Positions 11,921 to 24,486 of a DNA stretch of 64,000 nucleotides are shown one piece after another. Under the pieces are notes generated by a model. The model had not been told where the DNA came from and ran no database searches. It worked only from the letters and a program-made list of their open reading frames with translations. Each line of letters opens with the position of its first letter. Position 1 is the stretch's first letter. Location of the stretch: assembly GCF_032062135.1 (NCBI RefSeq), contig NC_092866.1, positions 21,358,178-21,422,177 on the forward strand. Reading direction: 5' to 3'. The stretch comes from Pyxicephalus adspersus (taxonomy: Eukaryota; Chordata; Amphibia; Anura; Pyxicephalidae). The translations under genes and the position numbers were made by a program.

Positions 11921-14900
11921 CAATGTTTGGTGATATTACATATAATACAAACAAATTACTTTTAATTACAAACAAGGGTGTTATATAGATGACACCCTTT
12001 GACATACACTGTGTCTATAATGATTAGATGATGGTCTTCTAATTTGGTATTTGTAACTATAGTCTATATGGTTCCTTGGGTGGTATAACAATTGGAATTA
12101 TTGTCCCCTTTTCCACTCAATAGACTGGTTCTGGAGGTATTTGAAGTTCATCTCCCCTGCCCTGCTTCACAGGCCTACACATGAATTACCATCCAATACA
12201 GCTGTCCAGGGAAGCTCAGGCTTCAACAGATACCTGAAGGCAGACTATGCCTGATCTTTATCTGCAGGAGGAACCTGAAAACTATCACATTATCTCTTTA
12301 CCATGACCATTTGCAGCAGAAATATGGCAGGGGTAATTAGATCCTAATGTACATGGTACACTTTTTCCTATGTGCATCATTCTGTGAGTAATCATTTGTA
12401 CCCGCATAGGAATGCACATAAGTGAGCGCACATTACATGCACTATGAGAACATGTATAATGCCTGCAGGAACATGTCTTGTATTGTACACATTTATTTGT
12501 ACATTGGTATTAGCAAAGATGTCTTCAACCAGATGTTAATCATTGTCATTTGCTAGTGATGATATCTCAGTATCAAAAACCCAACTTTGTCATAAACAGA
12601 CTGTCTGCACTTTACTGTCTAAATAAGAAGCAGAATTTAGAATGAAATACATAGAGAAGGGCTACACTAAGCAGCTCTGTAGGGTGGGGCTCTAGTCTAA
12701 GCTCCTAATGTTTTCATCTCCAGACAGCTCATCCTGGATTGTATTTCTGCTATAATGATGCATGCTAATAAAATCAATGAGAATGTACATTAACAAATCA
12801 GTATTACTAAATCTTGGTAATGTTACTACTCCAAATCTGAAACCTGATTAAAAAATGATATACAATATACCAATATTACTTCTATTACCTTTCTAAATAC
12901 TCTGCCTCTATAGACAACATATCATCCTTATACATACTATTGTTTTTAGGCAACACCTCTGCTATACACAGTCTTTGCATTAGCATGTCCCATCTACGTA
13001 TAGTATATATGTAGAAATTTACAGCATAGGCCATAAATGTAGAGAATATTTGCTGAATATATGAATACAGTTCGTGTAGTATCTTTAGTCTGCGTAGGTA
13101 TGGTTGGTATATTTTGATTTACACAATTATATTGAGGCCATTTATGTCTTCTTTCTATATAAAATACTATTTGTATCACATGTGTTATGATACCTTAAAA
13201 GATAAACTATTTATATATATAAAGGAGTCAATAAGGTTTGGTTCCTTCAATGTGTTTGTGCAGCATAACAATATGATTGTCTGCAGGGAATATTCATTTG
13301 TTAGAACATCTGTTTTCTCTGTCCCCAGAGATCTGGACATTGCTCTGTACACTTAGAACACTGAGAGCAGCTACATAAATATTCTATATCCATGTGCTGT
13401 ACTCAAGACTTGCTGTCCCCTATGACACTTAAGTACTTAAATTAATTAATGGCTCCATTAAGATAAACATTTTAGAAATAGCAAAATTTTTTTTTTTGTC
13501 CAACCGCTGTGAAAAGAGACGTGCCGCTTTCCCCAAAATGTTCTCCTCTCTATGCTTACGTCACCACAGTCTGTTGTAATAATGATTGGTGGGAAGAGAA
13601 ACAGCAGTGTCATGATCTCCCTGCAGGGCTCAGATGGTGGATGTGTACAATAAATGATTCAGTTATCCGGAATGTTATGTTAACTGTATAAATGTCAATG
13701 AAGAAACACCATCATGTTTGAAGTACAGGATTTATCATGCTTGCCAATGTGCATTACTAAATTTAAAATTACAAGACTAGCTAGGACTGAACAGAACTTG
13801 CACAAAAATATGTAACATATTGTTTGTATGACATGGAACATAAATTAATAATTTATGCCAGGAAATTGTAAATGGAGATCATTTAATGTGATGTTGGCCA
13901 GCTGTGGTCCATGGGAACTATGGCAATACAGAGTCATGCTGCTTAGAAATACTGAAATTGCTGTATCACACTATTCACATAAACTGTTAAAAGGGAAAAC
14001 TAGAAGTTTCAATTTCTAAGGATGTGAAGTGTCCATTCTCGAAAGATAAACCACCATATCTATAAAGGTTCTCATTTACCCAGGTCATGGTTTAGCTAGT
14101 AGTAGGTCACAATCAACTGGACTTGATCTGTAATGCTGAAGATGTTTCACAGCTTATCAGTAACTTCTTTGGTTCTAATGAGTGTTGATAAAGCGTATAA
14201 ATAAATGTTGGGCTGGGTTCCTGACACATATTAGAACTTAATAAATGGCTTGGATAAACTGAAGAATATGTTAATGCGTGGCTTACATTATTAGATTCCA
14301 TTTTGATGGAAATATAATTCTAGGTAGGCCAATCGTTTATCAAATCAAAAGACCACTGATTGACATCTGAGAGTACTCCTGGTCACTGCTCTTTCCCAGT
14401 TAACCAGTTTCCCAGAGACCAGAAAGTGAACGACTATTCAGTGTCATGGGGACACATGCAGCATTCAAATACGGACAAACGTCAAGTCTTAAAACTAAAA
14501 GTAAAAACTTAAAGTTCTAGATGACGCTCCGTATAAATATAGTAGATCATGTGGTTCACTACCTACGAATTGCCAGTTAGAACTGATTCTTGCATCCACC
14601 AGAGAGAACTCTTGCCTCTCTGACAAACTGTGTATTTAGTAGGACTAAAGAAACATTAGTTAGTTTGGTCAGAATTTATTAATTGCCTATGGTATAGTGG
14701 GAAACAGCACTAAAGGAGTATTCTCTGAAAACAAATAAATTAAATGGGTTGGAAAACAATGGTTTACAATTTGCACACTAATGTAAACATATTCTTAAAC
14801 ATATTCTTAGACCTTTCTTCAATAAAACTGGTATAATCAGCTACATGTAGTGACACAAACCTTGTTTCTTACACTTATCTTTGCTTATTCATAAGAATGT

Positions 14901-16228
14901 CAAATGTGTCAGGGCTTTGTAGCAAGTCTAATCATGAACTATGAAGAAGATTGAGAGGGTGGACAATTCTTTGGTGGTAGCAACCTATACTTTCTTCTTG
15001 GAAAACTGTATCTTACTAATGTTTTCCTTGTCTGTACAGGATGCCATTGCCCAAACAAAGTCTCATTTGACTAGTGCAATCCTGATTAGGGCATGTTCCC
15101 ACTAAAACCCATGCACAAGCTTTAAAAAGGTCAATTGGAAAATTGCAAACTACAACAGATCACACCCAAAATATAGCATGCTAGACTTTTACCCAACACA
15201 CTGTTACACGGAGCTGAAAATAAATTATATAAACAAGAATACATTTTCTGACGTCCATGCATTGTGCTTCCCTGAAAAATAAATGACCACTTTTGGTAGA
15301 AAGAGCTCAGAAGACACAATTAGATGCTGACCATCCTCTACTGTCTAATCTAATAGAATAGCAGTCTAAATTGCATTAAACTGAAGTTAAATTGTACCTA
15401 TTGTCCATAACTATTGGTCTGGGTTCCTGCACCATACATTACAATGGGAACATAAACCAAAAAATATGACTGTTGCTGGGGATGAAAAATTGGCAGTCAG
15501 TTTACAGAAAGGAATTTGATATTCTCACTACAAATATAATATACCTGTAATGTGACAAAACGACTGTTGTAGACATCAGTTAACCTTTTAACAAGTATAA
15601 TTTAACCAAGAAACTTTTTGAAAGGGTCACTAGGCATTTTTAATGAAAGCTGCATATGCTTAGGTGACTTTCGAGTGAATAGGTTTACACCAGTTCAATG
15701 AATGAAAGGTGTTCATATGACACCAGAAAACTTCCAGCTGTAATGTGAGTGAACACATTCTGATATGTGTCTTTAGGCAAGGGTCCTATTTCAAATTACA
15801 GTTGCATGATTTTTATATTTATAGTGCAACCTGCATTGCATGATACAGTGAAAAAAAATGACCTGCTATGAATATCCAAGGTAACTGATCCCTTACTTCT
15901 ATAAATACACTTTTACACATTTAACAGGTGTTTCAGTGTATTTTAAAAGTGGTCAAAATGCCAGAAGTGATTAAAATGCTGATAGCAGCTGCTTGACTAC
16001 TGGTAACAGTGTATGTAAAGTGGATGGTGATGTGCTGATTAAGTGATCAGTAAAATTATTTAACACATTCAGGACCTTTAAAAAGCTACTGTATGAAGGT
16101 ATGCCAACCAATGTAATGATTCTGAATCCATTTTATTATTCCACGATTTAAAGATTGTCAGTAATTGCAGATGCCAGCTTTTCTAGCTTGTGGGCACTAT
16201 TGTAATGGTTATTAGCAAATGGAAGTAA

Positions 16229-16230
<2 letters not shown>
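11921..16230. other. Intergenic, no gene recognised
   Basis: About 4.3 kb of AT-rich sequence without an exon, RNA gene or transposon end that I could identify. Short open frames here show no recognisable domain. Confidence 0.4.

Positions 16231-16265
<35 letters not shown>
16229..16265. repeat. (TA)n microsatellite at a gap edge
   Basis: A run of TA dinucleotides leads straight into an N run. The microsatellite is probably longer than shown and caused the assembly break. Confidence 0.95.
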
Positions 16266-16714
16266 NNNNNNNNNNNNNNNNNNNNNNNNNNNNNNNNNNN
16301 NNNNNNNNNNNNNNNNNNNNNNNNNNNNNNNNNNNNNNNNNNNNNNNNNNNNNNNNNNNNNNNNNNNNNNNNNNNNNNNNNNNNNNNNNNNNNNNNNNNN
16401 NNNNNNNNNNNNNNNNNNNNNNNNNNNNNNNNNNNNNNNNNNNNNNNNNNNNNNNNNNNNNNNNNNNNNNNNNNNNNNNNNNNNNNNNNNNNNNNNNNNN
16501 NNNNNNNNNNNNNNNNNNNNNNNNNNNNNNNNNNNNNNNNNNNNNNNNNNNNNNNNNNNNNNNNNNNNNNNNNNNNNNNNNNNNNNNNNNNNNNNNNNNN
16601 NNNNNNNNNNNNNNNNNNNNNNNNNNNNNNNNNNNNNNNNNNNNNNNNNNNNNNNNNNNNNNNNNNNNNNNNNNNNNNNNNNNNNNNNNNNNNNNNNNNN
16701 NNNNNNNNNNNNNN
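16266..16714. other. Assembly gap (449 N)
   Basis: Unresolved bases. The open frames that appear to cross this interval are artefacts of reading N as any residue. Confidence 0.99.
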
Positions 16715-19700
16715 ATTTTCTTTAATGAAAGTAGCTTCATTGCCTTAACAGTTTTATGAATGGCAGCCACGGAGAACCAGTTAGCCGCATAAGGAAGAGA
16801 GATAAATTTAACCATAAATAGTGAGCTCTTCTGGTGTAAACAGGTGGGATGACATGCAGAAGTAGTTTGCAGTAGACATTTATTCATGGTGACAGGTTTA
16901 TTTAAATGCAAGACTATTTGCTTTGCCAAACTGTTCCGTGCTGGAATGATGTCATTGTTTTAACGTATGAGCCAAGCTGCAATGCAGAGCTGGCGCCGCA
17001 ATAGGCTAATGTGTAAATCCTTCACTCATGACTGTCTGTCTGAATGTTTTATACAAAACGTGGTTTCCTGAATAACTAAAGATAGTTCTGTCCAGTTTAG
17101 TCCACTGGAAATTAATGGGGCTTCCATATGTCTGAATTTGAAGTTCTAGAACCATCTTATCCTTAATAAAATACTACAATGATTATTCTCTTGAGATTGT
17201 CCACCAATATCTGTAAGGCCCTATTCCAACTTAAGTATGTGTTTTTAATACATGCACAGGTGCACATGGTAGTAATGAGCTTCAGAGCACTTTGCACATG
17301 TGTTCTACATGCATTTTTTAGGAGATGAATCTAGTTTTTTTTAGAGGGACCCATCCATGCAGCAAACAATGCAAAGAACCCTCTAAACATGACAACACAT
17401 ACACCAATAATTTATTGGTTCAAGTACTGAACCAATAAATGGTATGGGAGTGTGGTATGGGATTCCAGGACAAACCTTATTTAAAGCATATTTATAAAGA
17501 TGCCAGTTGTTTTTTGAATTCTCTACCGGCATCTTTGTATACAGTTACCCTTCCAAAAGCCAAACTGGCACACATTACAAACATTCCTGATACAATTATA
17601 TAATCATGTAATTGTGACTAACCATTGGAATTCGGTGAGCAGTTTGAAAAACTATTGATATTTTTTATTATTATTCTCTACTGTCAAATTATACTGTAGT
17701 TTAGTGCTATAGAAAGCCCATACTGACATACTGTCTTATTGATAGTTGTCTTCTTGCATGTAACTCCTTTATGATCACATAGTCAAAGAATTAGCAGAGG
17801 GTTTTAGGTCTGTGAGAAGTTACAAATAACATGAAGTTGCTAATCCAGGTCAGGAAAAAACATGACTTGGTAGCCCTGCTGAGCGGTGCTTGCTACTCAG
17901 GAACCACGAGCCTGAGAAGTAACACAAGCCTGTAAGGAAACACCAAAGACCCCTTAGTTATTGCATACTTAATAGGCATTATGTAACATTAGCCTTGATA
18001 GCACTAGGAGGGTAAAATGTTCCTAATGCTGATTTGGAATACTAAAAGTCTTACCATTCCATACTATACTCTTATATATTTTCAACTAAATGCCAGGTCA
18101 TCTGTGTTCTTTGATGAAGTGTCTTAGCTGGTCTTCAGTTGGGGTATAGATATTATACCAAGATAAAAGTATATTTAAAGTCAAAACTTTTTTTGTCTTA
18201 AAAAGAATGGGAAATGGTTAAAACTTGTTGTTGTTGTCTCTTTGCGTAGATTTCTCATTACTGCTGGTGCGGGAGACAGAGCAGGAAGAAAAGCTTTCTT
18301 AATAAATTGAAAAGCTTTCTTAATCAGAAAACCTTAATCAGTTGTCAGTGAAATCAGGGCCCCCAGTGTAGGATTTTCTATCAAATCATGCTGTGGTAAC
18401 AACTACGCCATCAACTTCATCTAACATGTCATCATTACTAATATTACCTCCCAACTGCAGAATATTTTTCCTGGCACGAAAACAAAAAATACCTATGCAG
18501 TGGGTCCCCCCACTCCAACACCACTGGGGTATCACAGATAATAGGTGCAGCACACATGTTGATAATTCTATTTGTTCATAACTTTGGAATGTCCCTTTTC
18601 AGTTATGCACAACTTTGCACCTCCTTTATAACAGCAATAGTATTTATTATTCATTACAAAGGTAATAAGTCATGACCTGATTACATTATATATGACAGAT
18701 TGGATTACAAAGGGCCATCTTGTATGATATAAACCTTATAAACAAGTCATGAGCTAAAAATGTCCTGACGAGTTCAGTGACAGAATACATGTGAGCCATA
18801 AATGTGTTACAATCTGATAGGTAAACTTTGAAATCATTTTGGTACCCTGAGCAAATACTGAGCTCATTTGTCATGTCATCCAAACTGTGTATCTAGTGAT
18901 AAAACAAATTATGCCGGTTCATAAGGCTTTAAGTAAACAATCCTTTGTCCTGGCCTGTGCAAATGCCAATTCAATGTGCACTTGTTATATAGTCATATAA
19001 AGCAATTAGATCTTCACTCAACATTACCTACAGATAAAAGGGATATGCTTAAACGAATGATGCACAAAAGGACATGGTGTATTCATTTTCATAATTTAAA
19101 TGCATGAAAATGCAGATTTGAAAAGTAGGACCCCAGCATTTTGTGCAATCTGTAAGTCACGCCTGCAACAATTGGTATCAAAGTGCACATATCTACGTGC
19201 ATGATACTTGGTATTAAGGGATTGCACCAATTTTTGCATGGGATGTGTGCTAGGAAAAAGGCTTTGCTGTCCAGAAAGAACATTCAAGCAGGACTACAGT
19301 TTGCTAATATACAAGACCAGGTCATCTGGAACAATTAATGGCTCCCACAATATTATCTGTTCATAGTACGAGTAGACAGATTTGTGGCACACTGAAGACA
19401 ACTTTATAGAAGCAAGGTAAAGTGAAAAAAATCTGGACCTTTATAAAGTGACCTTTTTTAAAAGGAGAATCTCATGTGATGCATGGTTATGTTTGGGGTT
19501 GCATGCAGCGTGGCAGCTTGCAGTCTTCAAGTTAAGTCAACTGTGAACTGCGTCATATCAAAGTGTGCTGAATGAGCCATCTGCCCAAAAGTTTAAATCT
19601 GATCAGTAATAGATCCTTTATTATCATAATGATCCAAAGCTTCTGAGGCCAAGGGTTCTTACTAATATTTTTTTGTTAAATGTTGAAAAGGCAAATATAT

Positions 19701-20221
19701 ACACACACATACTTATATATATATCATTATGCATATATTACAGCAAAGTGTGCCTGTATGCACTTTAAACATTCAGTCATCAGAATCATCAAGATTTTTT
19801 TTTTAATAAACTGGATTTTATCTGTACAATGTCTTAATTGAACAAAGGTTTGCTGTGCCTCATTTAACCTCACTTTATGCCATAATTAGGTCTAGATTTA
19901 CTTCACTTTTCCATGCTTTACTGTTCCGTGAAATAGGTCTCTTAGAAAAACTGATTCCAGCAACACAAGTTTGCAGCACAACTCAAACAGAACAACGCAT
20001 TTATATCTGATGGCATCTCCCATCTCATTAAAATTTTTATTTTTTGCAACCACAAATAGTCATATTCTCCTTGCCACTATGTTTACCCAGTGGAATCTGC
20101 CACTTACAAGTTTAGAGAACATGTAACTTACTCACATCTACTTGATCCCAGATGACTGTCTCCAGGCCTGGTGACTGACCTGCATAAACACTGCATCCTC
20201 AGAGGAAGAGATGAAAGTGAT
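16715..20221. other. Intergenic, no gene recognised
   Basis: No exon recognised. It holds a small perfect hairpin at 17410-17440, a short direct repeat (aaaagctttcttaat twice at about 18290-18322) and TA/CA-rich low-complexity sequence at about 19696-19735. Confidence 0.4.
17410..17440. repeat. Perfect 13-bp inverted repeat, 5-nt loop
   Basis: ATTTATTGGTTCA (17410-17422) pairs fully with TGAACCAATAAAT (17428-17440) around agtac. No element boundary is visible around it. Confidence 0.9.
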
Positions 20222-20290
20222 ATGTACAGCGCTGCGTAATAGGTTGGCGCTATATAAATCCTGTTTATTAACAAGAATAATAATAATTAT
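20222..20290 (+). mobile_element. SINE 3' tail fragment
   Basis: Contains gtacagcgctgcgtaatagg, ttggcgctatataaatcctg, then an AATAAT-type simple repeat. This is the same tail as the SINE copies at 9640-9735 and 46735-46900. The 5' head is missing. Confidence 0.8.
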
Positions 20291-21402
20291 ATTAAAATGT
20301 CTCCCGACACCCAGAATTTGTATTTTCAAAGGCTCTGGCAGATGAACAATGGAAGATGACTATTAGTGGGTGCGGGGGTACCTTATCTAGAGAACCTGAA
20401 TAAGCTAAAGTGACTGCTTCACATTAAAATAAAAACTCTTCTTTCAACAATGGCTATAACATAACTAACTAACTACCTAAAATTACAGACCAGTGTGTTC
20501 ATTGGTTCCAAAACCTCAAGTGCAACTTCTCTAAAATACACTGCAGCATAATGATGTGGCATAAAGTTGTGGCACTGTTTCAATTAAGAAGAGTGTGAGA
20601 TACCTGTAAAATCTATATATGTATTAAAACTTGAATGTGCAGGCTAACAAATTGTATCATATTTGCTGTTTCTTGCATAGTGCTAAGAGTTAATAGGCTC
20701 AATTCACATGTTGCTCCAAACCCGCATTTTAAAAAAAAGAAATAGCTACTTGATTTACTAATTAAAGTCTTCCACAATAAATGTGTTAAGTTACCATCAT
20801 GGCTTCAAGAAGAACCAGCATACATTATTAGCATGCAGGAGGTGTCTTGTCTAACACAAATGTATATACCAAGACAGAATACATAGCAACACAAATACCA
20901 TGCTGTAAACTTTGATGAATGGCAGATAGCAACTGGATTGTTGCCACTAAATACAAAACAACACAGAAAGCTTTTTCTGACACTGTAAATAGAAAATGAG
21001 CATTCTTCCTTGTACCATGAGATAGTGTGCTGGACTCTGTTCACACAAGGCTACGTAATTATGTATGGCAAATGACATAAGAAGGGCAATCATATTGAGC
21101 TGAGGGCTGATAGCTATGCTAATTAGATCTACAATTGCACTGACCTAAAATAAACAATCTACATAACAGAACTCAGCATGTGATCTGTAGTATATTACCA
21201 GAAGCAGTTTTCTCTGTACTGTGTTTATATTGTTGATTATTAACAGTAAATTCCTGACTCCATAGCCGTTTGAAACAGCATTTGTATTACTGTATACAAC
21301 AGTTGATACATTCTAGTTTAAATTTGATGGCATTTAAATGAGAAATTCTATTGTATTTCTAGTGACCAAATATTATGAGTTATATTGCAGTGCTTTTTAA
21401 AA
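20291..21402. other. Intergenic, nothing recognised
   Basis: AT-rich, with no exon, RNA gene or transposon terminus identified. Confidence 0.4.
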
Positions 21403-21888
21403 TTTAAAGTGGAACTAAATGCAAAAATTAAAAAAATGTAAGCCGGCAGAATAGTTATGGTGCTCTTTAAACCTAGGCAATGGTGTAACTCTTGTGCATA
21501 TGCACAGGAGAGGAGTTCATTCATTCCCAGCGGCCAGTTATGCCAAGATTGTATACTGAGATGAGAATGTGCTTCTCAATGTACATTATAGTGAAGATTC
21601 TAAAGAGGCAAGTATCTTGTTTTATTAAGACATAGGGTCTGATTTATTAAAGCTTCCCCAAGGCTGGATACACTTTCAGTGAAGCTGGGTGATCCAGCAA
21701 ATCTTTCCTAAAAGTCATTTGCCAGCAAATGTTTGCCAGATCCATTCCAGGTTTGCTGAATCACCTATCTTCACTGATGAACGTGCATCCCATAGCCTAG
21801 CATAGATAGCCCATAGCCTATCCTTTCTGCAATAAGAGGTTCCTGATCACATATTTTTTTAATTTTAATGTTTAATTTCAAAGTTAAA
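21403..21888. mobile_element. MITE with TTTAAAGTGGAA ends, hosting another MITE
   Basis: The left end is TTTAAAGTGGAACTAAATGC followed by an A-rich run. The right end in reverse complement is TTTAACTTTGAAATTAAACA followed by a similar A/T run, giving imperfect inverted termini. A second, unrelated MITE (gatttattaaagc ... gaagctgggtgatccagca) lies inside from 21635. Confidence 0.55.
21635..21800 (+). mobile_element. MITE copy, 'gaagctgggtgatccag' family (nested)
   Basis: The left half, with tctgatttattaaagc, ggatacactttcagtgaagc and tgggtgatccagcaaa, matches the better preserved copy at 51647-51868. The right half keeps 'ttgctgaatcacc ... cttcactgatgaa' in inverted orientation. The right boundary is eroded. 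Confidence 0.65.
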
Positions 21889-22365
21889 GGTAAAATTCCG
21901 TAGCTTTTAAATATATGTAATCCAATACTAAAATCTCATCAAAGTTTTTAAAGCTGAAGCTGCAGAAAGACACAGCCCATTTTATTTCCTGGCTGTCTGG
22001 CTGCCCGTCTGTACTCAATTCATTCATTTGATTTCAGTTCTTCCATTAATGGAGGTTGTGTATTGCATAAGAACATTACCACCGCTTCATGCTTTCAGAA
22101 AGCTTTGTATAGTCAGCCCTTAGCATCAGCCATGTTCTGTGTGCATTGCAAAGGTAAGTGATGATGTCATCAATAATGATAATAGAAAGGGGTTTTTTTA
22201 ATATTGTAAACTCACTAGGATGTTGATGAATTGGGATATGAGTAACCAGGCAAGGCAAATTGAAAGCAGCCTACATTTCTGATTTAACATATTTATTGTA
22301 GTTTAAGAAGACATTCTCAAAACTGTGATTTTCATGACCTGATTTTTTTTATATTTTTTTTTCAG

Positions 22366-24486
22366 GACAACAATGGCTGAAAACGCAGACATTGCTTCTC
22401 TAGAAGAAAGTTTTAAGAAGTTTGCAATCTATGGCGATACGAAAGCTACAGGTCAAGAAATGACAGGAAAAAACTGGGCCAAACTTTGTAAAGAGTGCAA
22501 AGTTATTGATGGAAAAACTGTGACTGGCACTGATGTTGACATTGTGTTCTCTAAAGTAAAGTAAGTGGAAACCTAAATTATACAGGTTGACAATCAAAAA
22601 TCCGGCAACCTCCGGACATGAGTAGTGCTGGATTTTCAAAAATTCGGGATTTTTTTTTTACTTACCTCCACACACAGCCTTCCTCTCGTACTCTTGCAGC
22701 ACCAGCGGACATCTGGCACAGTTTCAGCAAGTATTTAGTGGACGTCTCAGCAAGTATGTAGTTTAGCAAGCAAGACCTAACAGCACCATGAAAACATTAG
22801 TGGCCAAACAGTGTAATGCAGTCCCTGTATTGAGAATGCGATCCCAAATTCATGCTGGAAAACTGAAGGGACCGTATTATCGATTACCGGATTTTCGATT
22901 GTCAACCTGTATCTGAAATTTTACAATGATATTGTTATTGCCAAACCAATTTAGGGTTTGGCCATGTCAAAAAGTTAAAAAAGGTTATTTAGACATTCAG
23001 GTTTTTAATGAAGGTATTATGCATTTTTCATATTAAATTTGAATTTTCCAATTTTGTGACAGGTTTACTTTATACTAACTATTACCTTCATCCCTATTTA
23101 AAGTTTAAACAGGGGCTCTCAATTCCATTCTTTGAAGGCCACACACAGGCTAGATTATGTTATAAACAAAGTTATTTTCTGACTTTTTGTAACCCATGCA
23201 TACTTCATATACTGGTATTTAATAGAGAAAGACTAAAATCTTTTACAGATTCTGGCCCTTGGGAACTGCCACTTTAAACCGCCTGAATTAATTACGGTTT
23301 CTTACAGAGAAAATGTATCCTTAAAAGGAAAGTTATATATGCATTATTGTATTTTCAGACAAAAGACAGCCAGAGTCATTACCTATGAAGAATTTAGGAA
23401 GGCACTCGAGGAACTCTCATCAAAGAGATATAAAGGAAAAAGCAAAGAAGAAGCCTTTGACTCTATCTGTAAACTTGTGGCCGGAAAGGAACCCGCTAGC
23501 ATGGGAGTCACGGTATTGGGATATATTATTCATATTATAATTACTGTAATAACTATTAAAATGTATTTTTGTATCCTACCAGTATATCATGTGCAGTGAT
23601 TGGTTGTTAATACTTTGCTGACCTCTACACTGAGATTGAAAATGATAGAGAAATGACAGAACATTTCCATATTAAAGTGTTGTAGGCTAGGTGTGCTTTA
23701 AGTTTGCTACTTACTCAAATTAGCACAGCACATGTCTTAATTGCTTTAAAAGGAAAAGGAATCAATGTTTCCCTAAGCTAATCAGTGTTTCCAGTAAAAG
23801 TGCAAAAATTTCCACTTTGCCTCCAGAAGCTTTTCTTAAGCGTACCATGCCCTAAAGGGTAACACATACAAGTCCAATACAACTCTTCCTTCTCACTCAT
23901 CAGGTGTCATACTCTGCCCATGATTTGGTTTGCCAAGCACAACGTTCAGACTTTTAGGACAGGCTAGAACCTCTTTCACATTTTTTATTTCTGTCCCTAT
24001 CTCCATATGGAGATTCAGCACCTCGGTTTGTCCTGGGGACCACTGTTATTGGAACAGAGAGTGGTGGCACATAAAAAAACTTCACTTTGCTTTGTTCTCT
24101 GGCATGAGGAAGTGAGGTATTTGGACTAAAACTGCCAAATAAATTATTTTGTAAATTATCCATAGCTAAAAATTCAGTATTAAGATACACTTTAAGATTT
24201 AAAAAGATTCTGTGCCGCTTATTTTGCCATGTTTCCTGTTTTTATTTCTTCAATTCTCTTTCAATATCTTACCATCTAATACTTTTTCTTTCTACAGAAA
24301 GCTACATCAGCCGGAGCTGTTGAACGTCTTACAGACACATCCAAATATACAGGATCCCACAAGGAACGCTTTGATGAGAGTGGAAAAGGAAAGGGTAAAG
24401 GTGGCCGGGAGAACCTTGTGGAAAACACTGGCTATGTAGGCGCATACAAACACGCTGGCACTTATGATTCCAAGGTGAAGAAATAA
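22366..24486 (+). CDS. tppp3: TPPP3, tubulin polymerization-promoting protein family member 3 (spliced, complete)
   Basis: Three coding exons joined by GT-AG introns (CDS 22373-22560, 23359-23512, 24298-24486) encode 176 residues, the length of human TPPP3. The family binds tubulin and bundles and stabilises microtubules in the cytoplasm. The p25-alpha domain fills most of the chain. Visible landmarks are [10 protein letters not shown] near the N-terminus, [11 protein letters not shown] with Cys39 and Cys42, [10 protein letters not shown] at the end of exon 1, [20 protein letters not shown] in exon 3, and a GxGxGxxGR motif at 143-151. The chain ends YDSKVKK. The short N-terminus without the long basic extension of TPPP1, and the close residue match to TPPP3, exclude TPPP1; TPPP2 is a poorer match. 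The ATG context (ACAACAATGG) is strong. Tyr20 stands where human TPPP3 has His. Upstream non-coding exons were not identified. Confidence 0.97.
22373..22560 (+). CDS. tppp3: TPPP3 coding exon 1
   Basis: The acceptor tttttttcAG ends at 22365, followed by 7 bases of 5' UTR and the ATG at 22373. The donor GTAAGT starts at 22561. It codes residues 1-62 plus two bases of codon 63, from [10 protein letters not shown] to the DVDIVFSKV segment. Confidence 0.97.
22583..22909. mobile_element. pogo/Tigger-like MITE in TPPP3 intron
   Basis: The left terminus is CAGGTTGACAATCAAAAATC. The right terminus in reverse complement is CAGGTTGACAATCGAAAATC. The element is bordered by TA on both sides (22581-22582 and 22910-22911), the target duplication of Tc1/mariner/pogo elements. 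It is 327 bp with no transposase. Termini starting CAGGTTGA resemble mammalian Tigger-type ends, so pogo-like is the favoured class. Confidence 0.85.
23359..23512 (+). CDS. tppp3: TPPP3 coding exon 2
   Basis: The acceptor attttcAG ends at 23358 and the donor GTATTG starts at 23513. It completes codon 63 and reads to residue 114, including [37 protein letters not shown] and ending in GVT. The phase fits both neighbours. Confidence 0.97.
24298..24486 (+). CDS. tppp3: TPPP3 coding exon 3
   Basis: The acceptor tttctacAG ends at 24297. It codes residues 115-176, starting [20 protein letters not shown], passing the GKGKGKGGR glycine-rich motif and ending YDSKVKK with stop TAA at 24484-24486. Confidence 0.97.
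   Translation, partial: KATSAGAVERLTDTSKYTGSHKERFDESGKGKGKGGRENLVENTGYVGAYKHAGTYDSKVKK

Noticed and set aside
16183..16929. Long open frames across the N run
   Set aside because: They consist mostly of unknown bases and TA-repeat (YIYIY) translation; no real protein.
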